Source of the DNA: Neodontobutis hainanensis
Taxonomy: Eukaryota > Chordata > Actinopteri > Gobiiformes > Odontobutidae
Assembly (NCBI GenBank): GCA_024349245.1
Contig: JALDNG010000016.1
Coordinates: 496,001-560,000 of the forward strand
DNA: 64,000 nucleotides
Direction: 5' to 3'
Shown here piece after piece: positions 24,401-36,400 of this stretch. Positions within the stretch are counted from its first letter, which is position 1. Every line of letters begins with the position of its first letter. Both the position numbers and the translations under genes were made by a program. The notes beneath the pieces are model-generated. The model worked only from the letters and a program-made list of their open reading frames with translations, made no database searches and had not been told where the DNA came from.

Positions 24401-27400
24401 TTAGCCGAGGCATAGATGTTTATTGGCAGTGTTCATTGCATATGTCACTAAAGCAGAAATGGGCTCAGGGTTTATGATGTGATTTTGTTTATTATTCCCT
24501 CCTTCAGTCTGCGTTACCACAGATCATTATGCCCTGCTCTGTCTTGTGCTTTATAAATCCTTATCTTACTTAGAAGCACATACCTCTTCAGTTCAAGCAG
24601 GTCTAGACCACTCATTTTTATTCCTCCCTCCCTGCACCTGTTAGCTAATAAATTTATTTTTAATTAGTTTTGATTATTACAAAGCCTGCACTTGTGCTTG
24701 GTTCCTATCATGCAGACACTTGTCTTTTCCCAGCGCTGTAGTCTTTTTGAATAGACCACTACTGATGCGTGATTGCTATAAATTATGATAACAGCTTATC
24801 AGACATCCATTAGTCTATTTAGTCAGGCTTTACTTTGGCGTAAGCCCTTCTCAGAATTCTTTATGATGCTTTAAAAGTCCTGGTTAAAAATGAAATAGGG
24901 CATGTCATTTTAGGCATTTTTGGAGGGAGATGCAGGGGTTATTCAGATTTAGGAGAGACAACTTACTGGTGTGCCATGTGGGGTACACTGGCTGACTCCC
25001 AGAGACCTAGGTGGGCTGTAATTGAGTGGGGGGAAAAAGCACCCTTTAATCATTTACCGCTTGCACCGCTACAGCTGCTTCCTCTTCTGCAGTACGACCA
25101 CAGCTGAAGGGCACAGGTGCTGCAGAAAGAGAGGATGAATTCACAAGAACAGAATTATTAGTAAAATAACTACAATGTGGCCCTGAACCCCTGTAAATGA
25201 CATATAGATGATTCATTCATTCATTCACTTTCTACCGCTTAGTCCTTAGTAGGGGTTCTGGGTAACTGTCGCCTATCCCATTAACTTTGGGTCTTAGGGT
25301 GGGAACACCCTGGACAGTGGCCAGTTAGTCACAGGGCTGACATTTAGACATAGACAGTGACAGACAACCATTCACTCTCACATATATTCAATAGGGACAC
25401 TTTAGAGTTGCCAATTGACCTATACATGCATGTCTTTGGGCGGTGAGAGGAAGACGTAGTACCCGAAGAGAGATCCCACGCTAACATGGGGAGGACATGC
25501 AGACTCCTCACAGAAAGGTCAGAGTTAACCGGAGTTTATAGTAACCTGCTGTTGTGCTTCTAGGAGTCAATATTCCAAGGTTGTTTGCTGCATAGACCAA
25601 GTACCATTCAGGAATAAGCATCTAAGGAGCTATTTGCGGTATACAGTGCATTTTCTACTGCATTTAAAGCCTTCAAGATCACAATATCTGATTACAATGG
25701 CTGTAAGTGTTAAGTTTATACCTCTGCACTATGGCTTTTTCAATTATTATGGCGGCGCGTGAGGCTTTTGAGACCTCAGTTCACGACCTTTTCGAAACTA
25801 ACAATAAATCTAAGTGGATGTGGCTGTCCTTACAGAAAATGCCACATAAGGTGTTGCTACCTTTGAGCTGGAGCCAGATAGAGCCAGTGTAGATCAGGCT
25901 TTCATAGGTACAGTGGCTCAAGCAGCGCTGCATAAGAAACAGTGTGAAATGAGCAAAGCCAGATATAAGTCATATATAGTTAGGATCTACCAGAAGAAAC
26001 GTTTTCAAGACCAATCAACTGTGTTTTTTGAAGCAAGGGGGATTGAGACAACTCAAACCAAAAGAGATCAGCATCACAGGAAATCGATTATGTGTATGCA
26101 TAGTAGTATATAAACAAAAACAAGAATATGGCAAATTTGTGTTCATTCATGTAAATTAGTCATGTGCTTTTTAGTCTGAAACCTCCCTCGTTTGCTTTGT
26201 TCAATGCACTTCAGTTTTTTAGCCATTCTAGATCAGCTCTCACAGTTTTTAATATAATATAATAAATATTAGAAGCCATTTGGAGGGTTTTTATTTAAAG
26301 CCATTGTGACGGAGTAGCTCCGTCTGACCGCGGGAGATAGCACACATACTTGACTATTCTCGTCTAAACCGTCTCTGACTTTTAACTTTGTTATACTTAC
26401 CCATGTACCGTCGTCCGTCTCCATCACTGAGTCACGGGACGTGCACACTTGGTCTCTGTGAAACCGGTTTTCCTCCATTTAATGTTTTAGGCTATTGTGG
26501 GAGCAGAAACATTATTTTTTTTTATATGTTTTCTAATTATATTTAAAGCAGAAATATATGAAACATATGTAGTGCCAGTTATTGTGTTTCTGGCCTAAAT
26601 TGTTTGTGGGTTGTGACAGACTTATTGGTGGAAAGCTGAGAGTCTGATGCCATGTGTATATTCCAGTGAAGGGAATATGTGTTTGGATGTTTTTTTTGCA
26701 TGTTGTAAATATCTGCACTGTTTGGAGGGACCATAAAAGCACGCTGAGCACTATATACTACTACGCCATTCTGCTTTCATTTCAAAAGAACCCTGTCACT
26801 GCAGAAGTGCTGCTTAAAAGCAGTGGCTTGCCTCTTCTCTTTTTGTTGCTGGTGTAACATATATGGGACACAGGGCTCACTAACAGATATTAGTTGTAAG
26901 GCATATTTTAATGTATTGTATTGGTGTTGGCACTTTATTTAACCAGGTAAAACTCATTGAGATTAAAAATTTTTATTGCAAGAGTGACCTGGTCAAGAAG
27001 CATACCAAACCATACATTCACAAATAATAAAGATGGTTACAATTCAATAAAAGAACAGATCCGCTCAAGCATTGACAGATACAAAAACAGCTTCAGTGTT
27101 TCTTAAAATCAATTTAAAATTGTTTAAAGTCTTTTTTTATGTTTTAAATCTTTCTGCAGTTTGTTCCAAGAATAAGATGCTGCAAACTTAAAGGCTTTCT
27201 TTCCCAGTTCAATGCAAGCTTTATGCACCGAGAGTAAAAGCAGGTCCTGTGAGTGATTTATGAATTGAAAGATATCAATGTTTCAGTCTTCTATGTTACT
27301 ACTCTGGCTCAGGAGAAGCAACAAAGAGGGAAACCACACAAGTCAGCAACTTTTCAGTTAACATTTATTAAATCAAAGTACTGTGAATGTGTGTGTCATG

Positions 27401-30400
27401 AAGGTGGTGTTGTGGGTGCATGTGGCGTGTGGATAACCACTAAAATGGAGCCAGCCAGTGGCCTGGACGGCAGTGGCAGAGCAGGGAGCATTCATGTTTA
27501 CAGCCCTTTATAGTCCAACCTGCAGGTGGATTTGATGGCTTGATTGGAGAGGCCAAGCCCTCCCAACATCCTGGCAAACTGGAATAAAGATGACAAGCAC
27601 AAGGCTCCAGAAGAACAGAGTTCAAATATTTTATTTTGCTGTACCAATTTAATAGGATGTCCTTGAATTGTATGCATTTACAGGTTCTGTTAATGGATCA
27701 TCAAGTAGAGTGTTGTGTTTCCTGAATATAAGTTTCTTTGTACTGGCTAATGAGCATTAGAGGGGATAATACTCAGGTTTGTTTTGGTAGCTTCACACTT
27801 ATAAATAATATATATATATAATATTACTATAATATTACTATTATCCTGAAAATGGCAGTGGAAAAAACATACAAGTTCCAATAAATATCTATACAAGGTA
27901 TAGATATTTATTAGAGATATTAGATTTATTATAGATATTTATATTTAAAAGTCAATAAATTGTGGTATGTACTGTATTGGAAAATGTGACCTGAAATCTT
28001 ATCCTCAAAACCCAAAAGAGGATTTAGTGTACAAGCTGTTCTAGGTACTTCTGACCAGAAGCACTTAACACTGTATTGATTTTAAAAGTATATTTTCATC
28101 TCAGGTCTACTTTTAGAACACAACGTGGATAAGTCAGCCTCACAAATTGCCTTGTTTTTTTTAACCACTAAAGAGACCTCAGTGTTATTTCTGATCTTTT
28201 GTAAGTCTGTCATTTGATTACATTGTTTTTGATTGCCCTGTCTAAAATCATTGGTTGATTCTTATCCTTTTTGTAGCTTGTACCAATGCAACATTATTGA
28301 TTTTTCATTGTTGGACCAGTCTGCTTTTCAGTTGAGTGTGTGGTGTTTTCAGTGAAGTGTGAAAGGTTCTCGCTGTTTGTACCAGGTTCTCTTGTGAGTT
28401 GCAGACTGTTTTCTTTCCCAAAGGAGCTTGGAAAGCACAACGGCTGATTTTATTTATAGGTTGTGAGTACAGGGTTGGCATGAGCACGCATACTCTTGTG
28501 GACTGTATGTGATTTTTATATCTTCTTGTACATCCTCAAATGGGCTGTGACTATTCACATTTACTAAATTACATGTTTCCATTTTATAATTATATCCATG
28601 AATAGCAGTATTAATGGTACTGCTAAGACAAGTACAAATGTTAAAAAACAAACACTGATTCGGCAAAATTAGGGTTAGCAGTGTAAGCTAGGTTTCTAAA
28701 AAAGGTTGGTTTGTACTGGTCACTACCACCAACTTATCAGGAAGGGCAACTAGAGAAAATATTTTTAAAGAGCAAGATAAATTCTTAGGTTGTTGGTTAT
28801 TGTCTATTACCAGGTCTACTGTCTAGCTAGACAGTCTGTCTAGCATCTGTTTGCAACTTAAGAAAGGGTATAAAAATGAGTTGGCGAGCTGGATCAAGTA
28901 AGAAGACAAAAATATCACTTTCATACAGAATGGGAGGAGGACTTTTTTTTTTCACAATGACGTTTTCATATGCGTTCGCCTCATCTGTCAGCAGCTACTG
29001 CCTGGACTATGTATCCCTGGCTGATTCCATTCCGTGCAAGTCATTAGAGTAAACTCAGGTAATGGCAAAAAATTGACATAGTTAATTGTGTTGTATTGTG
29101 CAATATTGGCTCATACTGTTACATACAAGGTACATCAACATACTTTGTACATGTAAAGAATCCTCAATATATTTGTAAATAAATATATGTTTTGAATTTT
29201 TGGGTAGATTGTTTTGACTTGGTCATTTTATAATTAGCTCGCATGCTGAAAAAGTGAAGAGCACCCCTGGCCTAGGATGTTATCTTTATCATGAGCTCTT
29301 GTTAATGCTGGCACCATTACCTGATGAGATCTTACTTTTGTTATAATTTATGCCTCATTGGTACATTCTTCTTAACCCTCTAAAGATATTAGGTGTGTTG
29401 CTGAAGGCTACCAGCTATTTCTTGGGGTCCATAGTGTGCCATGGTTCAGAACTGTGTGCTGTTTATTTTACAATGTGGTAGTTAACCAAGCCAACAAAAA
29501 AGCCAAAAGCGCACTTGTTATTAAATAAATTCATAGGTTTTTGGTCTGAACAAAAAAGTAAGCACATAAAAACAGGTCTAGCAGTAAATATAGGAAAAAT
29601 AGTACAAAGATAGTCCAACCACCAAGTATCTACTAAAAAAAAAGTTGTCCTAGAAGAGAAGTTAATTTTACTCTTTACCATTTGATTGTGTATCTAGCAA
29701 AATGAAAAAATGTATTCAAAGCCAAATGCTAGCTTTTTCATTTTGCCTTTTATCTGCCCTTTGCTGTCACGGTAATTCCTAATGATTCAGATAGCTTTTT
29801 TAAGTGGGAAATACTTAGTTGGTTTAATGCATAGTACCTGTAGTAGTCAAGCCGCTCACCATGGTCTTTATTGAACACCTTTTGTGAAAACCACCTTCCA
29901 TTGACAGGTATTACACAAGTGTGACAAATGAATAAAAACGAATGGGGATGATAGTTATTTTAAGTGGATTAAAATAAATCTGGTTGTTGACCTGACTAAC
30001 ATTCACATTCCATCATTATAGCATGTGAATGGTTAAATGGCTTCTTACAAAAGGCTTTTTTGTGTTACATTATTGCATGTTTTAAACCATGCATGTTAAG
30101 ATTTAAAAACAAAAAAATAACAGTTTTTCTCTAGTGCTTTGAGGGTTGACAATATTGAGTGATTTGCAAATTGGAACCACTTGGAAATCACTTAACCGTA
30201 TAATTGCTTTTTTTCCAGCACTATTAAACCCCACTTCACTCATTAATTGTTCCTTTGACAGTCTCACTTTTTACTTTTGTCTTTTAGAGTTCTAACTGGT
30301 TGGCGCTTAAACGACTCAGAAACCACATGCTCCCTGAGAACAACATGCTTCCTATGCCCTGAAGCCTAGCGTGCATAAAGATAAGAGGAATGTATAGCAG

Positions 30401-33400
30401 GAGAATATTGTTTAGGGGTTTGTGTCTTCCAAGATGTGTCTTGTGTGTAAACCAAAGCTCCAAGGCTTAAAATGCGAGTCTCTTAGTGCGAAGAAGTGAG
30501 ATTAGGCTATAGGTAGCCACAGAAGTGAAGAGAACCGTAGGGTGCACTTCACTTTTACGATATCCGGTTCTTTTTTACACTCCTGTGGTATCCAGCAGAG
30601 ATTAAACTGTGGAGATTTTATTAGAATATAAAATACAAGTACACATAGATGATTGTACTCACAATGGCATAGATTTGTTTGTAGTGTCGGAGTAGCAATT
30701 GTAATATTTGCATTTAGTGCTTGGATGCTCTTAATTCATCAGAGAACAGCACTTGGTCCATGATCTGCCTCTTCTAGAGCTGATCTTTTTGAGTCTCTTG
30801 TCTTTGAAAGGGCTCTTTTTTTTGGTTAAGGGCCTCTCACTGTCAGGTGTCTACGGGTTGGGAAGAGGGTGAGTGGGAGAGCTAAGCAGCAGCAGAATTT
30901 GTAAGGCATGTAGCCTGCTCAGCAATAAGACCTGAGGGGGCACAATGCTTTTCAAAGGACACAGCTTAGCACAAGTCCTTCCTCAAAGCAGGTGACTTTG
31001 GAGTAAGCCAGTGGGACCAAGGCTGTCACATATTTAACTCTAACTACTGTGAAAATTGTATGTAGATGTCTATTACCTTTGCAACCCATGTCTCTTAAAA
31101 TGCAAGTGGGGCTTAAATGTTTTTGTAGTGGCTTGCTATAATTTGGTTTTATATTTTTATACTGTTAAATAGATTTATCATGTATGTAAGTGTTTAGCTA
31201 CAATAAGTTATTCTAGTTAGGTCTGATGGTGAATTAGCTTATAAGCTAGTTTTCTACTATATTGACAGTGCTGTGTGGCTGGTGCTGAAAGCAGAGTGGA
31301 CAAAGTTTGATTAAAAAGACTGCACGTGATTTTTCTTCTTCTATTTGGGGAAAATGGTTTAAACCCCAAATAATATATATATAAAACGTTTTTTGATGCC
31401 ATCTATTGTTAATTATAAGGAATATTAATAGCTAAGAACCTCTTCCCTGGCACGGGAAACCTTGGCCAATCACATGCTCGAAAAAGAAGCGCATCCATTG
31501 GGCTACACTTAATGTGTCACATGTCAAGTTTAATAGCTGGCGATAAATCAGAAAACCTGCTGAATATGCAGAAGACTGCATAAAAGATGGCTTATTTGTC
31601 CACCAGCTTCATGTCGGAAATGGCCAGAGGAAACCCCCCACTGCACAGTGGATAATTAGTTATTAATTATTTGCCATAGAATGTACAGTGCATTTGTTTC
31701 GGGGAAGTGGGGCTTGTTGTTGTATTGTTACTACAGCAGTTACTGAAAACTGGTCATTATTAGTCTTTGGACATTTGCCTTGTTGGTACACAGATTGGAC
31801 TAGACCAATATTACAGCACTTTTTATTTTTTATAAATAAACCTATTTTGATGCATTGTGTGTGCATGTGCTTCAGCATATAAGTAGGCTATTAACATCAA
31901 CTCAAGCCGACAGCTAAACTTTGAGTTGGAAGTGCCTGACAAGCCAAGGATACAATAGAGGCCATCTTGAACTAGCTCAGTTGCCCTGTACCTCTTCACT
32001 CAGTATGAAAAGTATTAACAGAATTAAATGGATTTATACAAGGCAGAAGGATACAGTATTTGTGTTTTTGCACTACTTTCTTTTTACTGTAGTCTTAATG
32101 ATACATGCTTAACTTTATTAAACATCTTACCCTAGGCCCCGATCAATACACTAATATCTGAAATTGTTGGAAAAGGTCAATAAAATTATATTTTAGACCG
32201 AGTGAGCTGGGCTGGCACAGAAGCAACATTCGAGCAGTACTGTGTCCTTTGTTAGTGATGAAGCTGCGATGCACTTGACTGTCAAATGGAACAAACCCCT
32301 CAGGAAAAGTCTGCCAAACAAAGAGTGCATGTGACAGCTGACATTTGCCCAGAAATACCTGTCAGTTACAGGCAGGAGCTGTCACATTGGCACACACAAT
32401 CGCACAACTTTGTCTCTCTTGTTGTTTTTTAATCTTTTCATTCAACAACATACATACAGCATAGGTTGCACTGTCAAAAAGAGGTACAAAGGGTCACCAA
32501 ATAAGCACTTTGGGGATCATTATATTGGTACCAAAACAATAGAAAGGGTCCAAAAAGGTGGAGCTCAATAAAGTATTTTTGAAGCAAATACAAAAACAGG
32601 CCATCTGTCCTACAGCCAGGTTGAAATTGTGACAAGCAACCGGATGACCATATTACACCTATATGTACATCACAATGGCAGTATAATAAAAAAAATCAAG
32701 GTTTTGGAATTTACTTCCTCAAACTCCACGACAAGGGAACTAGAGACTAATAAAGTCACACCATTACTTCAAGTTTTTTGATGCTGAGGCTGGATCTAAT
32801 TATCACTCCCCTCCGTCCTTTTAGTCAATTAAGAGTTCTTTTTACTGATGGCACGATGAAACTTTATTGTGCTTCTTGTACAAACTTCTTTACTGTTACT
32901 TCGTCCTTCTTACACATCTTTTATCACCTTTTACCACCGTCAAACTATAACAGGTACACAAATAACACAAGTTACTAAGAACAATAATAAAGTAAAATAA
33001 AGACACAATTATGACATGAAACCAATATAAACATACCTCGCTGGCTGACCCATATTTAGGAGGTAGAATGATGACCCATTTACTATTCACCGTTAACAAT
33101 CATCTTGGCTTAATTTGCCATGCTTTTTTCTCCGCTTGCACGAGTGTCTCTTGATTAATAGCATGGGTGGAACCAACAACAGCGAACAATAGTTCCTACC
33201 CTTCCTAGCTTCAAAATAAAAGTGCAAAACCACAGGAAATATGCACACAACACAAAATATAATTTACAACCCAAAGTATGGCAGTAAAACTCCCACCAAA
33301 TCACAAACCCTTTGAGATTTCCTTTAAACATATGAACAATAAACAACAATTGTAAAAATATAACATTTACTCTACTTCAAGTAGTAAAACAGTCTTATGT

Positions 33401-36400
33401 ACTGGCCTATCAAGATACACTGGTTTCCCAGTTCGTTTTTTAGCATTACACTTGTCTTTGCTGCAACAACTGCAGCGGTTAACTCAAGTCTAGGAATAGT
33501 AGTGACTTTAGTGGGGGCAACACGTGCCTTACCCATTACTAGGGCACAATGAACTTCCCCTTTGGACGTTACTGTTCTTAAATAACTACACTGTCCGTAG
33601 CCTGTGACACTAGCATCTGAAAAGTGATGCAATTCACACTGTTTAATGTCTGTATCTGCAGGAAAGAGACACCTTTTCATCCTCACCCTTGACAAGTTTT
33701 GAAGATCTTGGAGCCATGCTTCCCACTGTATCCTGAGTTGTTCTGTCAGTGGTTCATCATTTATTCTCAACAAGGTAGCAGACAATTTAGACACAACTAA
33801 GAAACAAGTTAAACTCAAACTATCCACAATGTCATCCAAGAAAACTACAGTACCATGCACACGACTTGAAACTCTGCAAATAAGAGGATTGTTCTCTACA
33901 AAAAAGCTCACTGTGCCAGTTGTATACACACGTGAATTTATACCTGCTAATCGCAGTCACATTCCTACTCCAGATACTGCAAGGGCATGGCCACATTTGG
34001 AGCATCTCGCAGAATATATTGCCCCACCCCTGGACTGTGAAATAGGGCTCTTGATAGGGTACAACTGCCCACAAGCTTTAATGCCCAGAGAAGTGGTATG
34101 TGGTGAAGAAAACAAGCCATTTGCCCAGAAAACAGATTTGGGCTGGAGTGTAGTAAGTTACGGTGACTCGTGTCATGCGGTCAGTGATGTGATTGGAGTA
34201 AGTCACCGCATCATTGTAAGACAAGTAATACCAGAGATTGAGCCAAACGTAGAGCTAAAGAATAAAGTTTATTACGTCTGTAGGACACAAATAAAAGAAG
34301 TAACATATCCAGATGTAATTAAAGCACTTGAATCAGACTTTGATGAAAGGGCAATGGAAGAGACAAGTGTTTCTCAAGAAGACCTCCACTTCCTAACAAA
34401 ACTTAAAGAAGGAATCAAACACAAGCAGGATGGACATTATGAAATGCCACTGCCTTTCAAAAGTGACAGACCAAGCCTTCCCAATAACATGTCAAGTGCT
34501 TTGCAACGTTTAAGCAGTTTAGAACGTAGACTCAAAAGGGACAACAAGTACTACATGGACTATGTAAAATTCATGGGAGAAATTATTGCACGTGGCGATG
34601 CAGAGAAAGTGCCAGAGGAAGATCTAGGTAATACCCCTGCTTGGTATATTCCCCACCATGGGGTATACCACCCTCAGAAGCCCGGCAAGATACGTGTAGT
34701 CTTTGATTGCTCTGCACAATATAAAGACACCTCATTGAACGATCACTTGCTCACAGGGCCAGACCTCACAAACACCTTGGTGGGAGTGCTTTGTAGGTTT
34801 CGAAAAGGCTCAGTTGCTGTAATGTGTGATGTGGAACGTATGTTTCACCAGTTCCATGTGATACCTCAAGACCAAGATTATCTACGCTTTCTATGGTGGG
34901 AGCATGGTGACCTAAGCGCTCCTCCATCAGTCTTTAGGATGAAGGTTCATCTTTTTGGCGCAGCGTCCTCACCTGGCTGTGCTAACTTCGGCCTAAAGCA
35001 TTTAGCTTCACAAGGTGAGCACAAATTCGACATAAGTACAGTCAAGTTTATTCAAAGAAATTTTTATGTAGATGATGGACTTGTTAGTGTCATGTCAGAA
35101 GCAGAAGCCATAAAGTTGGTCAAAGAAGCAAGAGAGTTGTGTAGCACGAGTTTGACTATCACTCCCCTCCGACTTTCTCTTGACATAGCTGTTGTAGTAT
35201 CTGCTTCCCCTTTAGGATGAATGGCGCTACAAATCCCAGTGGGTCATAGACTGAGGCTACTATGCACAGGATTCCTCTTCTGGTTATTGCATGCTCTTTC
35301 ACTGTTATTCTGAACTGAAACTCATCAGAAGTCACACACCACTGTACGCCAAGTGCTCTTTCCATGTGTGATTCTCCCAGGGCGAGATCTAAGTCTTGGA
35401 CACAGTCTGCGCACTCTTCCTTTGGCAGTGACTTCAACACATTCTCAGAGTTTTTTTGTAGAGAACAATCCTCTTATTTGCAGAGTTTCAAGTCGTGTGC
35501 ATGGTACTGTAGTTTTCTTGGATGACATTGTGGATAGTTTGAGTTTAACTTGTTTCTTAGTTGTGTCTAAATTGTCTGCTACCTTGTTGAGAATAAATGA
35601 TGAATCACTCTGTGTGTCTAGCAGAGCATAAACGAGCACCTCTTTGCTTGGATCATTTGGTGCTGACACATAAACAGGCACTATTGCAGATGTCTGTGTG
35701 TTACTGCTTTCATGAGTTACTCTGTTGGATGTGCTCTCATTAGCTATGTCTTGTTGTGACTGTGTAAACTGTTGCTTGGTCTCCTTTCGGTCACTTACTT
35801 GATGTTCTTTCTTTGTCTCTTGTTTTAACCGTTCCTCATGCAGGCATGTGGGATGTCGTTTTGAACAAATGATGCAAATCATCCTGTTGCTGCAGGCTCT
35901 GGACTGGTGACCCGGATTCAAGCAGCCAAAACACAGCTTTTCACTTTGGATAAATTTAACTCGTTCAGTGACAGGTCCTTCAGTAAACTTATGACACTTG
36001 TGTAGGCTGTGTCCTGCCCTTTTACAGAACACGCACAGAATTGTGTTTCTTTCATTAGCTTTAGTTGTGAAGATCTTTGCTGTGTCTTGGTTCTTTGTGA
36101 TGTTTGCAAGTTGCGGTTTGGTCTTTGCTTTATCAAAGTCACTTTGTCTTAAGGCTTGGTATGATGTTATGGGATTACAAGCTATGCTTGCTTCCATAGA
36201 TAAGAATGTTACAAAATAACTGAAGTGTGGAAACTGCTTGTGCTCCAATTGGTACTCTGTGGCCTTCCAGTTCCATCTGTTACTTAACCAGTCAGGTAGT
36301 TTAGAAACAAGTCTTTGATTCTCCATACCATCATTGAGGACGTTCAAATTGTTATTGTGAGTCATTGCAGACAGGCAGCTTTGTAAAAAGTCTACAAACC

